Origin: Marivirga arenosa
GTDB taxonomy: Bacteria; Bacteroidota; Bacteroidia; Cytophagales; Cyclobacteriaceae
Direction: 5' to 3'
Assembly (NCBI RefSeq): GCF_030503875.2
Contig: NZ_CP129968.2
Coordinates: 1,824,001-1,888,000, forward strand
DNA length: 64,000 bases
Below, piece by piece: positions 1 through 8,670 of the stretch; position 1 is the first letter of the stretch; the number at the start of each line of letters is the position of its first letter. The position numbers were made by a program, and so were the translations under genes. Under the pieces are notes generated by a model, which did not search any database, was not told the origin of the DNA, and was given only the letters and a program-made list of their open reading frames with translations.

Positions 1-200
1 CTAATAAACAAATTGATTTTGCTAGAGCCGTAGCGGAAGATGATTTGGTGGCACTTCACACCCATCAAGTTTGGGCTGGAGATGGAGAATATATTACTAT
101 GGACTTTTTCAGATTTGATGAAAAAGAGAAAATAGTTGAACACTGGGATAGTATTCAAAAGATACCATCAGAGTCAGCCAATCCTAATACCATGTATTGA
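1..200 (+). CDS. SnoaL-like (NTF2-fold) protein, C-terminal part
   Basis: This is the last 65 codons of a gene that begins before the window; the reading frame opens at base 3 and stops with TGA at 198-200. The visible protein contains VALHTHQVWAGDGEY and a tail reading HWDSIQKIPSESANPNTMY. This pattern is typical of the predicted SnoaL-like aldol-condensation/polyketide-cyclase-like family, small NTF2-fold cytoplasmic proteins whose substrates are mostly unknown. The start and any catalytic residues in the N-terminal half lie outside the window. It precedes a small transporter gene by 25 bases on the same strand, so the two may be co-transcribed. The family call is good; the function is not known. 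Confidence 0.7.
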   Translation, partial: NKQIDFARAVAEDDLVALHTHQVWAGDGEYITMDFFRFDEKEKIVEHWDSIQKIPSESANPNTMY

Positions 201-225
201 TTTAAAATCCTCAGATTACAATCAG

Positions 226-678
226 ATGCAAAAATCAAATTTAATATTAATGATGTTGGTGTTTTTAGCGGGCGCTATTTTACCTATACAGGCTGGTTTT
301 AATATACAAATAGGTAAAGCAGTACAACAGCCTGTTTTTGCAGCATTTGCTTCCTTTTTAATAGGGACAACAGCTTTATTTTTATATTTATTAGCCGTTC
401 GTTTTAATTTCTCGAGCATTAGTGCTACTCAAACCGTTTCTCCATTATTTTGGACAGCAGGGATTTTAGGAGCTTTCTATGTGGCTTCCGTAATTATTAT
501 TGCACCACGCCTAGGGACAGCCCTAACATTCTCATTAATAGTTGGAGGTCAAATGATTATATCATTAATTTTAGACCACTTTGGCTTATTAGGTTTTTCA
601 ATAAAAGAAATTAATTGGCAAAGAATACTTGGCGTTATATTCCTGGTTTTAGGCGTTTTATTAATTAGAAAGTATTAA
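226..678 (+). CDS. YdcZ/DUF606-type DMT-superfamily membrane protein
   Basis: A 150-residue, very hydrophobic protein with about five transmembrane helices. The N-terminal segment FLAGAILPIQAGFN and the central segment GAFYVASVIIIAPRLGTA match the DUF606/YdcZ branch of the drug/metabolite transporter superfamily, whose members are half-length transporters of about 140-150 residues that probably act as dimers. I chose the ATG at 226 because the open frame further upstream overlaps the preceding gene and adds a charged segment absent from the family. The substrate cannot be told from sequence. It ends one base before the convergent M1 peptidase gene. Confidence 0.8.
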   Translation: MQKSNLILMMLVFLAGAILPIQAGFNIQIGKAVQQPVFAAFASFLIGTTALFLYLLAVRFNFSSISATQTVSPLFWTAGILGAFYVASVIIIAPRLGTALTFSLIVGGQMIISLILDHFGLLGFSIKEINWQRILGVIFLVLGVLLIRKY

Positions 679-679
679 G

Positions 680-2323
680 CTATTCCGTTAGATTAAAAGT
701 TGAAATGTAGAAATTTGGATCAACCATAATATCTGTGTTTTCAGGGAGATTTTCTAATGTTTCATAGCTTTTGGAATTAGGAACCAGCCATTCTTCTTCT
801 CCATTGATAAAAATGCGAAGAGGCATTTTAAAATCTTCAACTGTATTTTCCCATTTATAAAGGAGCTTGTTGTCCAGTATTCTGTAGGTAAAAGTAGGAA
901 TTAGTGTAGTTCTTAAATATTGGTCAAATACAAAGCTCAAAGTATCGCCATAAGCCTTTTCGATATAGTCTTCAATTTGCTGTGTGCTTACCGTTTGATG
1001 GTAGAATACCTCATTTAAACCTCTTAATGTATTACGCCATTTCTTATCGTCATCAAACAATTGGCGGATGGTATGAAGCATATTGGCTCCTTTATAATAC
1101 ATATCTCCAGAACCTTCATGAGACACACCATATTGCCCTATTATGGGTCTATCATTAGATATGGAAGATCTTACCCCTTGCACATAAGCATTGGCAGCTA
1201 ATGAATCGAAATGATAGTCTAAAAATAAATTTTCTGAATAATGGGTAAACCCTTCATGAATCCACATATCCGCTACATCATTATGGGTTATGTTATTAGC
1301 AAACCACTCATGTCCCGATTCATGAATGATAATAAAATCAAATTTTAATCCCCAGCCCGTTTGGCTTAAATCTCTTCCTCTGTAGCCATTTTTAAATTCA
1401 TTCCCATAGGTTACTGAACTCTGATGCTCCATTCCTAAATAAGGAGCTTCAACTAGTTTGTAGCTATCTTCATAAAAGGGATAAGGCCCGAACCAATATT
1501 CAAAGGCCTCAAGCATTCGAGGCACCTCTTTAAACTGCTTTTTGGCTTTTGCCAGATTATAGCTTAATACCCAGTAGCTGCAGTCCAAAACACCTTTTTC
1601 GCCATTGTACTCTTCTTCAAAATTTACATAATCACCAATATTTAAATTTACCCCATAGTTATTGATAGGATTATTCACAAACCAATGGTAAGTTCTACTA
1701 TTACCTAAATCTTCAACTTCTCTCAGACGACCATTTGAAACATCTATTAAAGGTTTTGGAACATTTACACTAATCAGCATGCTATCGGGTTCATCATAGG
1801 GATGCTCTTTGCATGGCCACCAAATACTAGCACCTATTCCTTGATTTGAGGTAGCAATAAAATGTTGATTATTTTTATCCTTTTTCCAGGAAAATCCGCC
1901 ATCCCAAGGTGCATTTTTTGCTTTCCTTGGTTTACCTGAAAAATATACAACTAAATCTTGATAGCTATCTTTTGGTTGTGGGTCATGTAATTCAATAAAA
2001 TGAGCTGCTCCTGTTGATTGATAAGCTAGTTTTTTCCCATTTTGAACCACGCTGTCTATCTGCATTGGAGCTTGTAAATCAATTTGCATCACGTCATGAG
2101 ATTTTAGAACTCTGTATCGAATTAAATTTGACCCTTTTATTTTTTTTTGATCAGGATGTACTTTTGTGCTTAAATGATAATAATTTAAATCCCACCATAG
2201 TCTTTCTTCAGTTAAACCTCCCTTTAAGCTATCTGCTTTTGTGAATACTTTTTGGGCTGATGTTGTAAAATAAATTGTAGAATAAATCAGTATGGTAAGT
2301 AGTATGTTTTTGATGTTCATCAT
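680..2323 (-). CDS. Secreted M1-family zinc metallopeptidase (aminopeptidase N-like)
   Basis: A 547-residue exported peptidase. Residues 1-23 form a signal peptide ending TSAQ. The M1 zinc site is complete: HESGH at 334-338 and the third ligand Glu357 in WIHEGFTHYSE, with the expected 18 residues between. GMEH at 297-300 takes the place of the GxMEN substrate-binding motif. It lacks the long C-terminal helical domain of classical aminopeptidase N, as do many short Bacteroidota M1 proteins. It likely removes N-terminal residues from peptides in the periplasm or outside the cell. Start at the first of two adjacent ATG codons. It is a single gene, divergent from the TPR-CHAT operon. Confidence 0.9.
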   Translation of the reverse strand: MMNIKNILLTILIYSTIYFTTSAQKVFTKADSLKGGLTEERLWWDLNYYHLSTKVHPDQKKIKGSNLIRYRVLKSHDVMQIDLQAPMQIDSVVQNGKKLAYQSTGAAHFIELHDPQPKDSYQDLVVYFSGKPRKAKNAPWDGGFSWKKDKNNQHFIATSNQGIGASIWWPCKEHPYDEPDSMLISVNVPKPLIDVSNGRLREVEDLGNSRTYHWFVNNPINNYGVNLNIGDYVNFEEEYNGEKGVLDCSYWVLSYNLAKAKKQFKEVPRMLEAFEYWFGPYPFYEDSYKLVEAPYLGMEHQSSVTYGNEFKNGYRGRDLSQTGWGLKFDFIIIHESGHEWFANNITHNDVADMWIHEGFTHYSENLFLDYHFDSLAANAYVQGVRSSISNDRPIIGQYGVSHEGSGDMYYKGANMLHTIRQLFDDDKKWRNTLRGLNEVFYHQTVSTQQIEDYIEKAYGDTLSFVFDQYLRTTLIPTFTYRILDNKLLYKWENTVEDFKMPLRIFINGEEEWLVPNSKSYETLENLPENTDIMVDPNFYISTFNLTE

Positions 2324-2403
2324 AAACTAGGTGATTGAAATTCAATTAATTAATTAGTAAGTCATGCAAAATCCATCACTAATAGTTACTATATTTAGTA
2401 TGC

Positions 2404-2425
2404 AAATACCTAAATGTAGGTATTT
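2404..2425. repeat. Perfect inverted repeat before the TPR-CHAT operon
   Basis: AAATACCTA at 2404-2412 and TAGGTATTT at 2417-2425 are perfect inverted copies of nine bases separated by four. The repeat lies 48 bases before the ATG of the TPR-CHAT gene and about 80 bases from the start of the divergent M1 peptidase gene. It could be an operator or a hairpin in the 5' untranslated RNA. No T-run follows it, so it is not a terminator. The function is unknown. Confidence 0.5.
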
Positions 2426-2473
2426 CGATGAAATTTTTTCAAATTTCTTGTGATTTCCTCATCTTGCGCATGT

Positions 2474-5400
2474 ATGAAAAACTCCATTTTTGTAATTCTA
2501 TTAATCTTTGGCTTTTCTGCTATTATCTCAACGCAAAGCTATGCCCAAAGCTCATGGGAAGATTCATTTTCTGCACTACAGCAAGCTCAAAATGAGAATA
2601 AGCTTGAATTGGCTAATTCTTTATTAGAAAAGGCACTCCAACAAGCTAAAAAAACCTATGGTGAGGTACACCAAGCCTATGTGCTCACATTACACTTAGG
2701 GGTGAAATTGTCTTTTCAAACTCAGGATTATGAATATGGATTAGAGTTGGCTAGAAGAGAATTAGAGTTGATGAATGAAGTTACCTTTGATCAACAAACA
2801 CAATTTTATATTCAGCTTCTTAATTTTTTAGCTCAACTTAATATTCAACTCGGAAATACTGACGAAGCAATTCAATTCTCAAAGGATTATATGGAATTGC
2901 TAAATAAGGAAGATCCGAGTTCTCTTAATCAAGCTTTAGCAACTTATGATTATGCTTCACTACTATATCAAAATCAAGATGATAAAGCATTAGAGTATTT
3001 TCAAAAAGCCTTACCTGAACTTGTTCAATTTACAGCTCAAGCCGGAACGCAATATTTGAATGCCCTTTATTATGTTGCTTCATTATTACAAGAAAAGGGT
3101 CAGTTAGATCAAGCCGCTAATTACTATGATAAGGTAATCGGGATCACTCAGGATAATAACTTGCAAAACTCTGATCTCTGGAAAATCTCAGCCTACCAAA
3201 GAGCTTTAATTTATCAAGAAAGTAGTCAGAATGATAGAGCAATATCATTTTATGATATATTGATTACCCAATTAGAAAAGGATGGAGAAACTGAAAAAGA
3301 TTTATATGTCAGTGCAAAGAATAATCTAGGAGTTTTATATCAAAAAACTGGACAAACTAAAAAAGGAGAATCCTTACTGGCTTTAAGTGGTGATGATTTA
3401 CAGAGTCAATTAAATAGTGCCGCTATTGCTTATAATAATGGTGATTATGAAACTGCATTAAACCTTTATACCATTGCTAATGACTCACTGGAGATACAGA
3501 CAATAGAGGACAGTCTTCAATCCGTAAAAATATTAGCTCAAAAAGCCTTGGTATTTAAATCTATGGGTCAATTAGATTCTGCTTTAAATTTACTGCTAGC
3601 TTTAGAGGCTGACATACTTAAAAATATAGCTGGAAGGCAGGAGGAGAAAGCGCTAGCTTATAAAAATACTGGAGATCTTTATCTTGAATTAGCTGATTTT
3701 GATTCAGCTGAATTATATCTGAATAAGGCTCTTGCTCAATTTGAAGGCAATGATAAATTCAAAACAGAAATCCAGATACAAACTAGAAATAGCTTAGGGG
3801 TTTTAGAGCAGAATAGAACCAATATTGAAAAAGCTGCTTCGTACTTTACTCAAAATTTGAAGCAAATTGAAGAAACCCTGGGTAAGCAAACGGTAGAATA
3901 TGCCAATACCTTAAATAACTTAGGTTCTTTAAGATTGGAAGATAGTGAATACGATTTAGCAGCTTCATATTTTGAAGATGCTGGAAAGATCTTCAGGTCT
4001 ATTTTTGAGGAGGAACATGAAAACATAGCGAGAACCTACGAAAATTTAGGAGCTGTTGCTCAAAGTAGATCTCTATACAGAGTAGCAGATTCTTTATATC
4101 AATTAGCTGAAAAAACTTATACAGCAAGTTTGGGAAGTGAGCATCCCGCATTATTGAATGTGAATTCAAAATTAGCTTTAGTGAAATTGGCTGAAGCTGA
4201 TTATCCAAAAGCAGAGCGCTACTTTAGGCAGTCCTTAGATTTATCAAAGCTAATTTTTGGAGAGCAAAGTGCTGCTTATGCTGATGCCTTATCGGGTATG
4301 GGTTTATATTATCAAAGCACAGGGAATTTAAGGGAGGCAAAAAATAATCTTCAAAAGGCCATCGAAATTTATATCAAAAAACTTGGTAAGCTTCATCCAT
4401 CTTATGTTACCTCTATAGAAAATCTATCTTCTATTTATCAAAGTGAGGGTAATGTTAAAGAAGCCCTTCCCTTGCTGAATGAGGCTCTAGAGATGGATTC
4501 GATAATCTACGGAGTCAACCATCCTAAATATGCTACTACCTTACACAATTTAGCCTCCTTATATTTGAGCAATGAAGATTTTAATAAGGCAGAAGACTTC
4601 TATGAAAAATCATTAGTAATTGATGAAAAAGTATATGGTAAAGAAAATCCTGTTTATGCTAGTACTCAATATAATCTTGCTGTTTTATACCAAAAGCAGG
4701 ATCAATTTGATAAAGCAGATTCTTTATTTGCTAGAGTTACAGATTTAAGAAAAGAAGTATTAGGAGATAATCATCCAGACTATATCTTTACCCTATATGG
4801 TTGGGGTATTTTAAAGCAAGTAGAAAATGATATAGACTCAGCCTATAATTTATTTTCAACTGCTGTTGATAGCTACTTATTTCTTTTCAAAGAATATTTT
4901 CCTTCCATGAGTGAAAGTGAAAAATCTGCCTTTTACCATAAGGTAAATCCAGTTTTTGAAGCATATAAAGATTTTGCACTTGAAAACTACACTAAAATCC
5001 CTAAGCTGAAAGAAGATTTATTTGACCTGCAATTGTCTACCAAAGCAATGTTATTGAATGCTTCGGCTAAGATGAGAAATAAGATCTTAAATAGTGGAGA
5101 TGAGGAGCTGATTTCATTATTCAAACAATGGCAATCTAAGAAAGAAAAAGCAATCCAATATTACTCTTACACAAAAGATGAATTAGATGAACAAAATATT
5201 GATTTAGATGAATTGGAGGTTTCCATTAATAATATGGAAAAAGAATTGAGTTTGAAGTCTAATTTATTCAATGCAGGTTTTGGATCGGATAGTATAAACT
5301 GGCAAAAATTGAAAGCGAGCTTAGCACCAAATACTGGTGTGGTCGAGCTCGTAAGAGTTAAGAAGAGTTTAAGAAATGATTCCATTATATATGCAGGTTT

Positions 5401-6562
5401 GATTTTGACTTCCGATATGACGGAACCTGAAATTGCAATTCTACAGGAGGGCAGAAGAATTGAACAAAAATATTTTAATGCCTATCAGAATTTGATCAAG
5501 TTTAAATTGATGGATAAAATATCCTATGAAAATCTTTGGGAATGGGTAGACGAAAAAATTCCTGAGAATTTAGATAAGTTATTTATCAGTCCTGATGGAA
5601 TTTATAATAAGATTAATATCAATACACTTTACAGCGAGAACTTAGATCAATATCTTCTTGAAAAAGAGAATATCAGAATTATTACAAGTTCTCGAGATTT
5701 GATAAAGCAAAATGAAATCCCAATACCTAAAACTGATCTAGCAATTGATTCTGCTGGTGTAAATTCAGATTCAGTGATGATTGCTGATGATTTAGATTTA
5801 AGAAGTAATAGACCAAGTTTAGTGCTAATTGGATCACCTGATTTTTCTTTGGGAAGATCAGAAGACGAGATGAATTTAACAGCCGAAAGGGTAGGTTTAA
5901 TGAGAAATTTCAGTGGTGGTATTCCAAGACTCCCAGGTACCAAAAAAGAAATTAATGCCATTGATTCTATGACAAGGTCAAGCAATTGGCAAGTGAGGAA
6001 ATATTTAGAAAAAGATGCAAATGAAATTTTGATAGATAGCATCTCAGCTCCTAATATATTGCATATTGCTACCCATGGCTTCTTCAAGACTTATGATGCT
6101 GATAAAAAGATATCAGGAGTAGAAAATCAAGGCAAAGAAGAAAATCCATTATTAAGATCTGGTATATTGCTTTCAGGTGCTTCAATCGGTCTTGCTGGGG
6201 GCTTACCTTATGAAAATAGTTTTGAAGACGGACTTCTTACCGCTTATGAAACTATGAATCTTAACCTTGATGATACCGAATTAGTAGTGTTATCTGCTTG
6301 TGAAACAGGTTTAGGAGATGTAAAAAATGGAGAAGGAGTTTATGGACTTCAACGTGCATTTTTGGTAGCAGGAGCAGACAATCTAATCATGAGTTTATGG
6401 ACTGTCAATGATTATACCACTCAACTTTTAATGACTGAATTTTACAAACATTGGACAGAAGGGGATGATAAATTTTCAGCCTTCAGGAAAGCACAAATGA
6501 AAATTAAGGAACAATTTCCACAACCCTATTATTGGGCAGCATTTACTATAATTGGAGAATAA
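2474..6562 (+). CDS. Exported TPR-repeat protein with C-terminal CHAT (caspase-like) domain
   Basis: A 1362-residue protein with a signal peptide (residues 1-25, ending SYAQ). A long tetratricopeptide array spans about residues 30-810, with several kinesin-light-chain-like units such as YATTLHNLASLYLSNEDFNKAEDFYEKSL. A helical linker follows, then a CHAT domain from about residue 1035 to the end. The clan CD dyad is visible: His1201 in LHIATHGFF and Cys1276 in LSACETGLGD. CHAT proteins are related to caspases and separases, so a protease regulated by its TPR scaffold is likely; the target is unknown. I chose the ATG at 2474 over a GTG at 2450 because it starts the signal peptide cleanly. First gene of a three-gene operon. 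Confidence 0.9.
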   Translation: MKNSIFVILLIFGFSAIISTQSYAQSSWEDSFSALQQAQNENKLELANSLLEKALQQAKKTYGEVHQAYVLTLHLGVKLSFQTQDYEYGLELARRELELMNEVTFDQQTQFYIQLLNFLAQLNIQLGNTDEAIQFSKDYMELLNKEDPSSLNQALATYDYASLLYQNQDDKALEYFQKALPELVQFTAQAGTQYLNALYYVASLLQEKGQLDQAANYYDKVIGITQDNNLQNSDLWKISAYQRALIYQESSQNDRAISFYDILITQLEKDGETEKDLYVSAKNNLGVLYQKTGQTKKGESLLALSGDDLQSQLNSAAIAYNNGDYETALNLYTIANDSLEIQTIEDSLQSVKILAQKALVFKSMGQLDSALNLLLALEADILKNIAGRQEEKALAYKNTGDLYLELADFDSAELYLNKALAQFEGNDKFKTEIQIQTRNSLGVLEQNRTNIEKAASYFTQNLKQIEETLGKQTVEYANTLNNLGSLRLEDSEYDLAASYFEDAGKIFRSIFEEEHENIARTYENLGAVAQSRSLYRVADSLYQLAEKTYTASLGSEHPALLNVNSKLALVKLAEADYPKAERYFRQSLDLSKLIFGEQSAAYADALSGMGLYYQSTGNLREAKNNLQKAIEIYIKKLGKLHPSYVTSIENLSSIYQSEGNVKEALPLLNEALEMDSIIYGVNHPKYATTLHNLASLYLSNEDFNKAEDFYEKSLVIDEKVYGKENPVYASTQYNLAVLYQKQDQFDKADSLFARVTDLRKEVLGDNHPDYIFTLYGWGILKQVENDIDSAYNLFSTAVDSYLFLFKEYFPSMSESEKSAFYHKVNPVFEAYKDFALENYTKIPKLKEDLFDLQLSTKAMLLNASAKMRNKILNSGDEELISLFKQWQSKKEKAIQYYSYTKDELDEQNIDLDELEVSINNMEKELSLKSNLFNAGFGSDSINWQKLKASLAPNTGVVELVRVKKSLRNDSIIYAGLILTSDMTEPEIAILQEGRRIEQKYFNAYQNLIKFKLMDKISYENLWEWVDEKIPENLDKLFISPDGIYNKININTLYSENLDQYLLEKENIRIITSSRDLIKQNEIPIPKTDLAIDSAGVNSDSVMIADDLDLRSNRPSLVLIGSPDFSLGRSEDEMNLTAERVGLMRNFSGGIPRLPGTKKEINAIDSMTRSSNWQVRKYLEKDANEILIDSISAPNILHIATHGFFKTYDADKKISGVENQGKEENPLLRSGILLSGASIGLAGGLPYENSFEDGLLTAYETMNLNLDDTELVVLSACETGLGDVKNGEGVYGLQRAFLVAGADNLIMSLWTVNDYTTQLLMTEFYKHWTEGDDKFSAFRKAQMKIKEQFPQPYYWAAFTIIGE

Positions 6563-6570
6563 GTATTTCT

Positions 6571-8670
6571 ATGAACTATTATAATAAAATTTTTTTAATA
6601 ATCGCATTGGTGTTTAGCGCATCTATTGCTTATTCACAATCCAAAAAGGATTCGATAGAACAAGTATTAGATTCAATATATCCTAAGACTATTGTAGCTG
6701 AAATCAGCTCCGATGAGTTTACAGAATATGCACCTAGTATTAGTGCGAACGGTCGGATTATGATATTCGAGTCTAATCAAAACGGACTCTGGAATCTTTA
6801 TTTAACCAGATTTGAAGAGGGTAAATGGATTGATGAAGTTCCCATTGATAGTGTTAATATGGCTGCGGACTCAAATGATGTAATTAGTGGTCCTAACTTT
6901 AGCTACGATGGAAATAGAATATATTTTCATGCTTCATTTGATGGAGGTTTTGGAGCGGAAGATATTTATTTTTCTGAAAGGGTAGGTGACAATTGGACTG
7001 AGCCAGAAAATATGGGGCCTGAAATAAATTCTTCAAGCTTTGATGGTTTTCCAACTATTTCAACAGATGGAAAAACACTTTATTTCACTCGAAATAGTAA
7101 AAACATCCCAGAAGGCATAAATGAATTTTGCTATGAGATTTATGCTTCTCAAAAAACTGATTCTGGTTGGTCTGAACCAGAAGTTTTACCGTATCCTGTC
7201 AATTTAGGATGCGAAAAAGCTCCTAAAATCATGGCAGATAACAGAACTTTAATATTTGCTTCATTAAGGGAAGGTGGTATTGGAGGCTTTGATTTGTATC
7301 AGACCAGACTCAATGAAGATGGGGATTGGATTAAGCCAGTACCTCTGGAATATGTAAATACCACGGATGATGATTTATTTTCTTCCATCTCTGCTTCTGG
7401 AGATTTAATGTACTTCTCAAAGCGTAATGATATATATAGTGTTGAAATTCCTCAGGAATTTAGACAGTTTCAAAATGTCACCCTTCAAGGTGTTATTCGA
7501 GATGCTGACAGTAAAGAGGGTTTATCAGCATCAATCAGGATTACAGATGCCAATACATCTGAAATCATTACCAGTTTTGATAATAACCCATCAGATGGTT
7601 TTTATTCTATTGTATTATCTGCTGGAAGAGCCTATAATTTAGAAGTAAGGAAAGAGGACTACAGCAGCGCTCTTTATTATTATGATTTGAGAGATATAGA
7701 GAGTTATCAGGAATATGAGCAGAATATTGATTTATTCACTACTGCCCACCTTAATGTGAATATTTATGATATTGAGTTGTATGATCCCTTAAAGTCTACT
7801 ATCACAGTTAAAAATACATCCGGTCGAACGGTAGATATTGTAGAATCAGATGGTCAAAACTGGAAAACTAGAGTAGACCTACCTATTGGTAATGCCTATA
7901 CTGTGGAAGTAGAAAGTGAAAATTTTAAATCTAAAAGTTTTTCAATTGACTTGACGGGTTTGATTTTATACCGTGTTTATGAAGAGGATATTGAGTTAAT
8001 CCCTGAGAAAATTGGAGTTCCTATTAATGTAAATGATTTATTGAGTGGAGGGTCTGTTTCATCTTCTACCTTGATAATTCGCAATAAGACAAGAAATGAA
8101 GAGATTGTGATTTCTGGAAATCAAACCATTAATTTGAGGGTGGGAGACCGTTATATGGTGGAGGCTTCAAGTGATAGAGGTTATGCCTTTAACTCTACTG
8201 AAATTGAGATTTCGAATCAAGGTAAATTGCAAACCATTGATGAAAGCACTGGTGAGATTAAAGAAGATAGTAAAGGAGTTGAATTAAAACTGCAACCTTT
8301 AGCTAAGGATGCTAACCTGACCTTAAAGGATATCTATTTTGAATCAAATTCATCAGATTTATTTGAAAGTAGTTTTGAAGAGCTAGATAGGGTTATAAAA
8401 CTGATGAAATCTTATCCCACAATGAAAATTGAGATTGCTGCACACACCGATGATATTGGGGCGGCTGCTTATAATGTACGACTATCTAAACAACGGGCCA
8501 ATAGTGTAATCAGTTATATCACGAGTAATGGCATTGAGGAAGATAGATTAATTTCACAGGGTTACGGAGAATCCAAGCCTGTGGTGCCTAACGATTCTGA
8601 GGAAAATAGAGCCAAGAATCGAAGAGTAGAATTAAAAATATTAGACATTCAATTGGCGCAAAATGATTAA
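6571..8670 (+). CDS. Exported PD40 beta-propeller / OmpA C-terminal domain protein
   Basis: A 699-residue exported protein (signal peptide to about residue 22, ending AYSQ; no lipobox). Residues 35-300 hold PD40 (WD40-like) propeller repeats such as DGFPTISTDGKTLYFTRN. Residues 305-375 look like a carboxypeptidase-regulatory/CnaB-type beta domain, followed by further beta-rich segments. Residues 583-695 are an OmpA peptidoglycan-binding domain with AHTDDIGAAAYNVRLSKQRA. The architecture resembles that of PorE-type proteins of the type IX secretion field, though without their TPR part and lipid anchor. Start at the ATG at 6571, eight bases after the TPR-CHAT stop, so translation is probably coupled. 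It likely anchors a complex to the cell wall. Confidence 0.85.
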   Translation: MNYYNKIFLIIALVFSASIAYSQSKKDSIEQVLDSIYPKTIVAEISSDEFTEYAPSISANGRIMIFESNQNGLWNLYLTRFEEGKWIDEVPIDSVNMAADSNDVISGPNFSYDGNRIYFHASFDGGFGAEDIYFSERVGDNWTEPENMGPEINSSSFDGFPTISTDGKTLYFTRNSKNIPEGINEFCYEIYASQKTDSGWSEPEVLPYPVNLGCEKAPKIMADNRTLIFASLREGGIGGFDLYQTRLNEDGDWIKPVPLEYVNTTDDDLFSSISASGDLMYFSKRNDIYSVEIPQEFRQFQNVTLQGVIRDADSKEGLSASIRITDANTSEIITSFDNNPSDGFYSIVLSAGRAYNLEVRKEDYSSALYYYDLRDIESYQEYEQNIDLFTTAHLNVNIYDIELYDPLKSTITVKNTSGRTVDIVESDGQNWKTRVDLPIGNAYTVEVESENFKSKSFSIDLTGLILYRVYEEDIELIPEKIGVPINVNDLLSGGSVSSSTLIIRNKTRNEEIVISGNQTINLRVGDRYMVEASSDRGYAFNSTEIEISNQGKLQTIDESTGEIKEDSKGVELKLQPLAKDANLTLKDIYFESNSSDLFESSFEELDRVIKLMKSYPTMKIEIAAHTDDIGAAAYNVRLSKQRANSVISYITSNGIEEDRLISQGYGESKPVVPNDSEENRAKNRRVELKILDIQLAQND

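Noticed and set aside
136..225. Upstream extension of the YdcZ-like transporter frame
   Set aside because: It overlaps the SnoaL-like gene and lacks family similarity; the ATG at 226 gives the normal family length.
2450..2473. GTG start for the TPR-CHAT protein
   Set aside because: It adds ISSSCAC before a normal signal peptide; the ATG at 2474 is better.
5647..6087. 146-codon minus-strand frame inside the CHAT domain
   Set aside because: Antisense shadow of a well-supported coding region; no recognisable protein.
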